Part shown: in pieces, positions 56,959-64,000 of the stretch
How positions within the stretch are numbered: position 1 is the stretch's first letter
Layout of the letters: each line of letters opens with the position of its first letter
DNA from: Maricaulis sp.
Lineage (GTDB): Bacteria > Pseudomonadota > Alphaproteobacteria > Caulobacterales > Maricaulaceae
Reading direction: 5' to 3'
DNA: 64,000 bases
Assembly (NCBI RefSeq): GCF_030149515.1
Contig: NZ_JASBRI010000012.1
Coordinates: 1 to 64,000 of the forward strand
Program-made: the position numbers and the translations under genes
Notes under the pieces: model-generated
Databases searched by the model: none
Told to the model about the DNA's origin: nothing
The model's input: the letters and a program-made list of their open reading frames with translations, nothing else

Positions 56959-58057
56959 GCCGCACTAGCCGGCCGCCGCTGACCGGTTCCCGCACGCCCG
57001 TGGTCGAGGGAAGACTGGTCGGCAGGCCACGCTCGACCCGGGCCGCGAGCCAGGCAAATGCCTCGGCCTCCAGGAGATCGCCCCGCCAGCCGACCGTTTC
57101 CACCGGTTCGGCTACGGTGCCGAGACGTTCGCCGATCATGCGCATCAGCACGGGATTGTGCCGCCCTCCACCTGTCACCAGCAGTCGTCTGGGATGTCCC
57201 AACTGCCCGATGGCGTCGGCCACTGTCTGAGCGGTGAAGGCTGTCAGCGTCGCAGCTCCGTCAGCAACGGCCAGCCGTTCGACCGGCTCAAGCGTAAAGT
57301 CCCAACGGTCCAGCGATTTGGGCGGTTTCATTGCAAAAAAGGGATGCGCGAGCAGCCGGTCGAGTGACCCGGAATCGATATGGCCTGACGCCGCCAGCTT
57401 GCCGTCCCGGTCACAGCTTTGCTCCGTGTGCCGCGCACACCAGGCGTCGATCAACCCGTTGGCGGGACCGGTATCGAATGCCACAGGATCCGTGGCCGGC
57501 GCCAGCCATGTCACATTCGCCACGCCACCGAGATTGAGCACGGCCAGAGGCCGTTCCAGACCGCTGCGCTCGCCCAGGGCGGCATGATAAAGCGTCGCCA
57601 GCGGCGCACCCTGACCGCCCCGCGCAACATCTTCGGAGCGGAAGTCGAAGACGACGGGAATGCCTGTCGTGTCGGCAAGTGCACGGCCGCTGCCGATCTG
57701 GAGCGTTCTTCCCGCGCGCTCTGCCGTCGGCGCACGGTGCAAGACGGTCTGACCGTGAAAGCCGATCAGGTCGATATCCGCAGCCTCGAGCCCCGCCGAC
57801 CCGATCAGCCTGGCAACCAGTTCGCCATGGCGGCGTGTCAGCACGTCTTCGGCCGCATCGAAGACCGGCATCTTCCCCTCAAAACCCCAGGCGAGCGCCG
57901 TATCCACGGCCGCCTGCAATACCGTCCGGTCGGCCCGCGAATATTCGACCGTTTCACCCGGACCGAATGCGGCAATCGCCTCTCCATCGGTCTCGATCAG
58001 GGCCGCGTCGATCCCGTCCAGCGAGGTTCCGCTCATCAATCCGATTACGCGCTTCAT
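56942..58057 (-). CDS. anmK: anhydro-N-acetylmuramic acid kinase (AnmK)
   Basis: AnmK opens and phosphorylates 1,6-anhydro-MurNAc released by lytic transglycosylases, for cell-wall recycling. The 371-residue protein has the ATP-binding start IGLMSGTSLDGIDAA, then IGFHGQTVLHRAP, NLGGVANVTWL, FDTGPANGLID and VTGGGRHNPVLM. It is divergent from tyrS across 62 bases and overlaps the convergent hydrolase by 17. Confidence 0.96.
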   Translation of the reverse strand: MKRVIGLMSGTSLDGIDAALIETDGEAIAAFGPGETVEYSRADRTVLQAAVDTALAWGFEGKMPVFDAAEDVLTRRHGELVARLIGSAGLEAADIDLIGFHGQTVLHRAPTAERAGRTLQIGSGRALADTTGIPVVFDFRSEDVARGGQGAPLATLYHAALGERSGLERPLAVLNLGGVANVTWLAPATDPVAFDTGPANGLIDAWCARHTEQSCDRDGKLAASGHIDSGSLDRLLAHPFFAMKPPKSLDRWDFTLEPVERLAVADGAATLTAFTAQTVADAIGQLGHPRRLLVTGGGRHNPVLMRMIGERLGTVAEPVETVGWRGDLLEAEAFAWLAARVERGLPTSLPSTTGVREPVSGGRLVRPSACR

Positions 58058-58119
58058 GCGCTCACCCTCTTTTCAGTTCTGTCGTGCCGACCTAGAAGCC
58101 CTCTATCAGGAGAGGGTTC

Positions 58120-59361
58120 ATGAGCGAATACAAGTCCCGGCTGGTGCACGATCTCGTCGATCGCGGCTACATGTTCCAGGCGACCGATATCGACGGTCTC
58201 GACGCGGCGGCCTCGAAGGGCGTGATGACGGGCTATATCGGCTTCGACGCGACCGCGCCGAGCCTGCATGTGGGTTCGCTTGTGCAGATCATGATGCTGC
58301 GCCGGATGCAACAGGCCGGACACAAGCCGATCATCCTGATGGGGGGCGGCACCACCAAGATCGGCGATCCATCGGGCAAGGACAAATCGCGCCAGATGCT
58401 CACCGACGATGTGATCGAGGCCAACAAGACCTCGATCCTGAAAGCCTTCTCCCGCCTGGTACGGATCGGCGACGGGCCAACGGACGCCCTTGTCGTCGAC
58501 AATGACGAATGGCTGTCGAAATTCGGCTATATCCAGTTCCTGCGCGACTTCGGCCCGCATTTCACCATCAACCGGATGCTGACCTTCGAATCGGTGAAAC
58601 AGCGCCTGGACCGGGAACAGCCGCTCACTTTCCTGGAATTCAACTACATGCTGCTGCAGGCTGTGGACTTCCTGGAACTGAACCGGCGCTACAATTGCAC
58701 CCTCCAGCTGGGCGGCGGCGATCAGTGGGGCAATATCGTCAACGGGGTGGAACTGTGCCGCCGCGTCGGCCAGGCCGAAGTCTTCGGCTTCACCACGCCG
58801 CTCATCACCACCGCGTCGGGTGCCAAGATGGGCAAGACCGCTGAGGGTGCGGTCTGGCTCAATGCCGACCAGAAGAGCCCGTACGAATACTGGCAGTTCT
58901 GGCGCAATACCGAAGACGCCGATGTCGGCCGTTTCCTGCGCCTTTTCACCGACCTGCCACTCGAAGAGATCGCGCGCCTGGAAGCGCTGGAGGGCGCCGA
59001 GATCAATGACGCCAAGATACGCCTGGCAAACGAGGCCACGACAATGATGCACGGCGCCGAGGCGGCCCGCCAGGCCGAGGAGACTGCGCGCCAGACCTTC
59101 GCGGCCGGCGGGGCCGGCGACGCCCTGCCGACGGTCAGTTTCATTCCGGATGGCGAAACCACGCTGACGGCGCTTTTTGTCGAAGCCGGACTGGCCAGTT
59201 CCAATGGCGAGGTGCGCCGGCACATCAAGGCGGGCGCGGCGAAAGTGAATGGCGAAGCGCTGACCGACCCGTTCGCACCGGCCACCGCCGAACTCCTGGT
59301 CGACGGGGCAATCAAACTCTCGATCGGAAAAAAGCGGCACGCCCTCGCCAAACCCTCCTAG
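58120..59361 (+). CDS. tyrS: tyrosyl-tRNA synthetase (TyrS)
   Basis: TyrS charges tRNA-Tyr. The 413-residue class I synthetase has the HIGH-type motif [12 protein letters not shown] and the KMSKS-type loop [25 protein letters not shown] also matches, and there is an S4 RNA-binding domain at about 345-400. An AGGAGAGG ribosome-binding site precedes the ATG. Confidence 0.97.
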   Translation: MSEYKSRLVHDLVDRGYMFQATDIDGLDAAASKGVMTGYIGFDATAPSLHVGSLVQIMMLRRMQQAGHKPIILMGGGTTKIGDPSGKDKSRQMLTDDVIEANKTSILKAFSRLVRIGDGPTDALVVDNDEWLSKFGYIQFLRDFGPHFTINRMLTFESVKQRLDREQPLTFLEFNYMLLQAVDFLELNRRYNCTLQLGGGDQWGNIVNGVELCRRVGQAEVFGFTTPLITTASGAKMGKTAEGAVWLNADQKSPYEYWQFWRNTEDADVGRFLRLFTDLPLEEIARLEALEGAEINDAKIRLANEATTMMHGAEAARQAEETARQTFAAGGAGDALPTVSFIPDGETTLTALFVEAGLASSNGEVRRHIKAGAAKVNGEALTDPFAPATAELLVDGAIKLSIGKKRHALAKPS

Positions 59362-59681
59362 ACCGCCAGGCAGCGGCCTTGCGCACTCCGTCATCCCGAC
59401 GACGGTCAGGATGACGGGTACCGGGATTGAAAACCTGTCCCCGGCCAATGCATTTCCCCCGGGACGCGCGACGCGTTCGCGCAGGAAATCCCGGCTCTGC
59501 GGTCGGTAGAAGTGGAGGGAAGGAACAGAAAGCGCACTTCCTCCGGCCCCGGGCCGGTGCCTGAGGAAGGCGGCACCGCTTCATCGCCGCAGAACAATCG
59601 CCGCCTACGAGGCTGCGTGCCCTCAACCGGGCCCGGGGCACAAGACCGGGGAAGGCAAAAAGCGGCAGGACGGGTTGGCAG
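59362..59681. repeat. intergenic stretch with decayed palindromic repeat sequence
   Basis: The 320 bases between tyrS and the AsmA-like gene hold no convincing gene. Pieces such as CGTCATCCCG, ACCGGGATT and AATCCCGGCTCTGC resemble parts of the repeat at 50997-51163, and many short inverted repeats occur (for example AGGAAG/CTTCCT, GGCCCCGGGCC). It looks like a diverged or composite copy of the same class of repeat. Confidence 0.5.
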
Positions 59682-62600
59682 TCAGGGGCCTTCGGGGACA
59701 GGCGGTTCCTCGACGCCATCCTCGGCAGGCGCCTCGGCGGCCTGGTCTGCCCGCTCTCTTGCAGCACGCTCGGCAGCCGTGCCTTCGAAAATGCGGCGCA
59801 ACAGGCCGGGCGCGAAGGCCGACAAGGGATTGGCGAAAACGGTGAGGCTGTCGAACGGGCCTTCGACCGAATAGGTAATTCCGATCACTCCCTCGCCGGG
59901 CCGCGAGACCAGGAGATCGCCAATAACCGGAACCTCCCCGAACAGCGAGTTGAGGACATAGGACGGCGCCAGATTGCCGTCGATGGCGGCCTGCTGGACC
60001 GTGAAATCGATGGTCCCTGCCGCTGTCACACCCAGCGAATTGCCGGCTGCCCGGGCCTCGCCGATGGTCAGCAGGCCGTCCTCGTACAGAATGTCGGCCT
60101 CCACGCGCTCGAACGTGATGCCCTCGCCATTGAGCAGGGCGGCCAGACCCTGGAACGAGCCGGCGGCGAGAATGCGCGCCAGGATCGGTACGCGCACAAG
60201 GGTCAGATCGGCGATTTCGATACGAGCTGTCAGCGGCCCGTCCGTGCCGAGCGGCGGGGCCGATCCAAGCACGGCCAGCTGGCCACCCAGGGCGTAACTT
60301 TCCAGGCCGAACAGCGACGCGATACGTTCCGCCGACTGCGCCTGCACCCGGAATTCGCGCGCGCCCCCTTCCTCGCTGGCACCGAAAAAGGCCTGGAAAG
60401 GTCCGTCGACCGTCCGGCCGGACAGCGAAACCGCGCGCACGCCGGCGGTTTCGCTGCGCCAGATCAGGCTGAAGTCATCCAGCACGCTGCGTTCGGACAG
60501 AATCAATCGGCCCACATCCACTCCGGCGGAAAGCGGCGTGACGGCACCACCCTCTCCGAAGGAGGCGATTTCGCCAACGAAATCGCTGACATCGACATAG
60601 CGTCCGGACAGACGCAACTGGATGGGGGCGCCCGCTTCCGCAGGCACCTCGACGCGGCCTTCCACATCGGCGAGGCCGTCCACAAAGAAGCGCTCGAGAG
60701 CCACAGTTTCCAGCCGGCCGGCAGCGCTCACCCGTGCAGAGGCCGCAATATCGAGACCCGGTGAGCGAATCTGGACGCTATCAAGCGAATAATGCCCATC
60801 CTCGTCCGTAGTTACCGTGATATCGGCCGTGCCCGGTTCCCCGGGCGCCTTTGACCAGACACCGCCCGGAGCCTCGAGCAGGGCGTTCTCGAGATCTGCA
60901 TGGATCCCGACCGACCGGAAGTCGAGCCCGTCGGATACGGCCGAAGCGGTGATGTGCACAGGCCCGTCGAAATAGCGCCGGACCGGCAGGTTGAACGCAT
61001 CCAGTGTGTGCGCGCTTACATCCGCCTCCAATTCGATACCCGTCGAGGGCGCATCATCCGGCAGGCCGAACGTTTCCGTCCACCGGATCCTCACCGGTGT
61101 CTGCTGGAACTGGGCACTGCCGGTCGCTTCAAGACCATCCTGACGCGCCGATATATCCACTTCGCCATCGGTCAGTTCAAACGGCGTGCCGGGAATATTC
61201 AGGCTCGCATCGGCAAACCGCCCGGTGACAAAGAAGGGTATATCCTCCGGTGGCACATCGGTCAGCATCGCCCGCCGGATTTCGAAGGACATCTCACCAT
61301 GGCCGCCAACAAGCTGCGGATCCATGCCGTACTCCGAGGGCAGATGTAGCGGCGGCTCGTCGATGAGGGCAAGAATGTCCGCCGCTGCCCCCCGGGCGAT
61401 ACCGCCATAACGGGCCATGGCCCCTTTTGGATTGAGGCGCGGAATATCGACATAACCCTCGGTGATCTCGATATCGCCGATACGGCCGCTCTCCATCGCC
61501 ACTTCGAAAGCGTTGCCGCGCAACACCGCCTCGCCGCGCGCATTTTCCAGGGGCGACATGGTGGAAATGTAAAGGACCGACGCATTCTCGAAATCGAAAC
61601 TGAGCGTCATGCGCTCATTGTCCATTCGCCCGGCTTCGAGGTCTTCCGCGCGCAGATCCAGATCGAAATGGGCATTGTAGAAGCGGCCGCCCAGTATGCG
61701 CTCATCCACCCATTCGCGGGCACTGTCTGCAAGTTCGACGGGCCAGTAGGCCAGAACGGTTTCCGGCTGCACATCGCCAGCGATTGGTCCGGACAGGCGA
61801 AGATTGGGCAGCCAGGTGCCGTCCTCGCCCTGTTCAAGCGACGCGCTGCCAGCCAGTCCGGCACGAATGGAATCCACGGCCAGTTCGAGGCGTTCGAAGT
61901 CGACGGCATGTTCATCAAGGCGCAGCGTGCCGGCCGCCAGGAGGGATTCCCATCGCGGATCCCGTTCGAACACATCGCCGAGATCGACAAATCCCTCTCC
62001 CACGCGCACCTCGAAATCGCCCCGGGTCGGGACGACACCCCGATAACCGCCAAGATCGGTCACCTGTCCCTCGAATGAGATCGCAAACAGGTCGGACATA
62101 AACCGGCCTTCATGAATACTGAGCACGGATTGCACCGGGTCGAAGCTCGCCGACAGTTCCGCACCCTGCATGGCGCGCTGCTCCCCACCTGTCAGGATCG
62201 CGCCTTCGCCCACATTCAGAACGATCGATGCCGCACGAATGCCGGTATCCCGCGCGGCGTCGACGACGATGTCCAGATCGACCGGCGCATCCAGAGCCCG
62301 CAGCGGTGCCAAAGGTCCGCTGCCGGGCAACACGCCGGAGGGCGAAAGTTCGTCGAAGCGCATTTCGAAAAGCAGGCTTTCCAGGTCCGCACCGGCCTGC
62401 AGCCGCAATTCGACCGGAGCAAAACCGGACGGCGTCGCCAGAGCGCCGGCGACTTCGGCAACAATCAGGGCATCGTCTCGTTCGAAGTTGATACCGGCAC
62501 CGTCGACCAGCCAGGCAGTTCCGGTCTGTTCGTCAACGATGCGGACGGCGGCCTGCTCGATCCGGACATCGCGCAAGCGGCCGAGCCGGTCCGTCGCCGC

Positions 62601-63119
62601 CCGGGGCTCGGCCAGAATCTCGAACAGGCTGGCACTGTCGTCCCCGCCGCGCTCGGGCATCCGGGCATTCGCAGCCACACGCGCAACCCCGCCCAGGCCT
62701 GCGCCGACAGCCCCGTCCGCCCGCCGGACCACCGAGACGGACCCGCCCTCGATGTGGATCGAGACGGGTTCGAGCCGGCCCAGCAGGAGCGCGTCGACTG
62801 CCAGCCCGGCCTCGATTCGCGGAGCGCGCGTGATCACATCGCCTGTCCGGTCGGCCACCGTGACGTCCTGTGCCGTCAGCATCAGTGCCCGCTGTTCGGC
62901 ATCGAACCAGGCTTCGAGCCGACCCAGGGCAACGACATCGCCTTCGAACGCATTGGCCAGCATGACCTGTGCGTCCTCGCGCAGGAAATCGAGCTCGACC
63001 GGTCCGCTGGACAAGCGCCAGAGCACGGCACCGATCCCGAAGATCGCCAGCGCCAGCAGCACGGCGACGGCTTCGAGAAAATAGATCAGGCTCCAGCGCA
63101 GGGACTTCCGCAGCATCAC
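59682..63119 (-). CDS. YhdP/AsmA-like envelope protein (DUF3971)
   Basis: This 1145-residue protein has one N-terminal membrane helix (about 10-35) and a very long, beta-rich periplasmic part. The DUF3971/AsmA_2 segment VLAYWPVELADSAREWVDERILGG near the middle and the C-terminal FTVQQAAIDGNLAPSYVLNSLFGEVPVIGDLL are family marks. Large AsmA-like proteins such as YhdP are thought to bridge the membranes and carry phospholipids to the outer membrane. The C-terminal 30 residues are Ala/Glu/Pro-rich. It faces the bcp gene divergently, 99 bases away. Confidence 0.9.
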   Translation of the reverse strand: MMLRKSLRWSLIYFLEAVAVLLALAIFGIGAVLWRLSSGPVELDFLREDAQVMLANAFEGDVVALGRLEAWFDAEQRALMLTAQDVTVADRTGDVITRAPRIEAGLAVDALLLGRLEPVSIHIEGGSVSVVRRADGAVGAGLGGVARVAANARMPERGGDDSASLFEILAEPRAATDRLGRLRDVRIEQAAVRIVDEQTGTAWLVDGAGINFERDDALIVAEVAGALATPSGFAPVELRLQAGADLESLLFEMRFDELSPSGVLPGSGPLAPLRALDAPVDLDIVVDAARDTGIRAASIVLNVGEGAILTGGEQRAMQGAELSASFDPVQSVLSIHEGRFMSDLFAISFEGQVTDLGGYRGVVPTRGDFEVRVGEGFVDLGDVFERDPRWESLLAAGTLRLDEHAVDFERLELAVDSIRAGLAGSASLEQGEDGTWLPNLRLSGPIAGDVQPETVLAYWPVELADSAREWVDERILGGRFYNAHFDLDLRAEDLEAGRMDNERMTLSFDFENASVLYISTMSPLENARGEAVLRGNAFEVAMESGRIGDIEITEGYVDIPRLNPKGAMARYGGIARGAAADILALIDEPPLHLPSEYGMDPQLVGGHGEMSFEIRRAMLTDVPPEDIPFFVTGRFADASLNIPGTPFELTDGEVDISARQDGLEATGSAQFQQTPVRIRWTETFGLPDDAPSTGIELEADVSAHTLDAFNLPVRRYFDGPVHITASAVSDGLDFRSVGIHADLENALLEAPGGVWSKAPGEPGTADITVTTDEDGHYSLDSVQIRSPGLDIAASARVSAAGRLETVALERFFVDGLADVEGRVEVPAEAGAPIQLRLSGRYVDVSDFVGEIASFGEGGAVTPLSAGVDVGRLILSERSVLDDFSLIWRSETAGVRAVSLSGRTVDGPFQAFFGASEEGGAREFRVQAQSAERIASLFGLESYALGGQLAVLGSAPPLGTDGPLTARIEIADLTLVRVPILARILAAGSFQGLAALLNGEGITFERVEADILYEDGLLTIGEARAAGNSLGVTAAGTIDFTVQQAAIDGNLAPSYVLNSLFGEVPVIGDLLVSRPGEGVIGITYSVEGPFDSLTVFANPLSAFAPGLLRRIFEGTAAERAARERADQAAEAPAEDGVEEPPVPEGP

Positions 63120-63218
63120 CCCCTCCCGACCGCAGCAGCGGTACTGGACGCCTGGGGTTGAACGCGCAATTTACACTCTACTGCCCGCGGCAACCGCAAC
63201 AAACGCAAGAGGGATAGG

Positions 63219-63692
63219 ATGAGCGAACTCAAAACCGGCGACCTTGCTCCGACATTCAAACTGCCCGCCGACGGCGGCGGCGAGATCGATCTGGCCGCCC
63301 TGCGCGGCAAAACCGTTGTGCTCTATTTCTACCCGAAAGACGATACGCCTGGCTGCACAACACAAGCCATCGACTTCACACAGGCGCGCGCGGACTTCGA
63401 CAGGGCCGGCGCGACAGTCGTCGGCGTTTCCAGGGACAGTGTGAAGAAGCACGACAGGTTCAAGGCCAAGCACGACCTGGCGGTTCAACTCGGCGCCGAC
63501 GAGGACGGCACGGTGTGCGAGGCCTATGACGTATGGGTGCTCAAGAAAATGTATGGGCGCGAATATATGGGCATCGAACGCTCGACCTTCGTCATCGATG
63601 CCCAGGGCCGGATCGCCAATATCTGGCGCAAGGTGAAAGTCAAAGGCCATGTTGACGAAGTGCTCGACGCGGTACGTGCCCTGAAGGGATGA
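63219..63692 (+). CDS. bcp: peroxiredoxin, Bcp/PrxQ type
   Basis: The 157-residue thiol peroxidase reduces hydroperoxides. The peroxidatic cysteine is in YPKDDTPGCTTQ (C46). The nearby resolving cysteine of many PrxQ enzymes (five residues later) is absent; C94 in DGTVCEAYDVW could serve instead. The start follows GAGGGATAGG. The TGA stop overlaps the next start (ATGA). Confidence 0.93.
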   Translation: MSELKTGDLAPTFKLPADGGGEIDLAALRGKTVVLYFYPKDDTPGCTTQAIDFTQARADFDRAGATVVGVSRDSVKKHDRFKAKHDLAVQLGADEDGTVCEAYDVWVLKKMYGREYMGIERSTFVIDAQGRIANIWRKVKVKGHVDEVLDAVRALKG

Positions 63693-64000
63693 CCGTGCCC
63701 ACGCTCTTCCAGCTGGCGCGGCGGGTCCTGGACACCGCCGAACCGCGCGCCAAGGCGGCGGCTGCACGCGAGGCGGCGCGGCTCTGGCGCGCGGGCATGC
63801 TGCCGGCCGGTGCGGCGCCCGGGGCGCCGGCGCGGCCAGCCCGCCCTGCCAGGCCGGAACTGGTGCAGCCGGGCAAGGTACCGCGCCGGAGGCTGAACAC
63901 TCGAACCGGGCGGGCAGCCTTGCTGCATGCGATCGCCCATATCGAATTCAATGCCATGGACCTCGCCTTCGACATGCTGGTGCGGTTCGGGACGGACCCC
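63689..64000 (+). CDS. DUF455 ferritin-like protein, N-terminal part, cut by window edge
   Basis: A frame of 104 codons starts at the ATG overlapping the bcp stop and runs off the right edge. After an Ala/Arg/Pro-rich stretch the sequence reads RTGRAALLHAIAHIEFNAMDLAFDML, the start of the DUF455 family, whose members have a ferritin-like di-iron helical bundle. Coupling to a peroxiredoxin fits an iron/peroxide role, but this is inference. Confidence 0.85.
   Translation, partial: MTVPTLFQLARRVLDTAEPRAKAAAAREAARLWRAGMLPAGAAPGAPARPARPARPELVQPGKVPRRRLNTRTGRAALLHAIAHIEFNAMDLAFDMLVRFGTDP

Noticed and set aside
59312-59767. 151-residue minus-strand frame in the tyrS downstream gap
   Set aside because: Its translation is Arg/Pro/Cys-rich, of the type produced by palindromic repeats, and it overlaps two real genes.

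Overview
This window is a GC-rich chromosomal segment of an alphaproteobacterium. The pointers are separate nuoC and nuoD genes, the order tig-clpP-clpX-lon, a suf operon led by an IscR-type Rrf2 regulator and two cysteine desulfurases, and tRNA genes with encoded CCA. The mix of AbgT, M14 peptidase, amidohydrolase and autotransporter genes suggests a marine, Maricaulis/Hyphomonas-like bacterium; that placement is inference. I see no phage, transposase, integrase or CRISPR array. Nearly all of the window reads as core chromosome.

Layout. 1-4.7 kb (minus): the start of the complex I operon, nuoA-B-C-D, a small lipoprotein gene, nuoE, and nuoF cut by the window edge. 4.9-8.1 kb: two unknown small membrane proteins, a DUF599 protein and an AbgT transporter. 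8.1-10.7 kb: an SDR oxidoreductase, an RhlE-like helicase and tRNA-Asp. 10.7-14.0 kb: divergent biotin genes bioA and bioFD, then tRNA-Val. 14.1-23.3 kb (minus): a TetR regulator, pheA with what looks like a complete leader-peptide attenuator, lon, clpX, clpP, tig and tRNA-Leu. 23.4-30.8 kb: a degenerate GGDEF/EAL-like protein, a TPMT-like methyltransferase, a MATE exporter, malic enzyme and the NAD(P)HX repair enzyme. 30.9-32.7 kb: glnB-glnA.

32.9-47.2 kb (plus): a large autotransporter, a lytic transglycosylase lipoprotein, parE, a secreted M14 peptidase, a tandem pair of exported amidohydrolase-fold proteins (the second without metal ligands), a DEAD-box helicase and a diguanylate cyclase. 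47.3-56.1 kb (minus): the suf operon, iscR - cysteine desulfurase - sufB - lipidated RidA-like protein - cupin - sufC - [palindromic repeat] - sufD - sufS - sufT - sufA - GST, with a good IscR type-1 operator in front. 56.3-64 kb: an alpha/beta hydrolase, anmK, tyrS, a decayed intergenic repeat, an AsmA/YhdP-like giant, a Bcp peroxiredoxin, and a DUF455 ferritin-like gene cut by the right edge.

The most notable points are the pheA attenuator, the extra coupled genes inside the two Fe-S operons (a lipoprotein in nuo; a lipidated RidA plus a cupin in suf), the metal-less amidohydrolase partner and the histone-H1-like tail on trigger factor. No gene set clearly amounts to an entirely new system.
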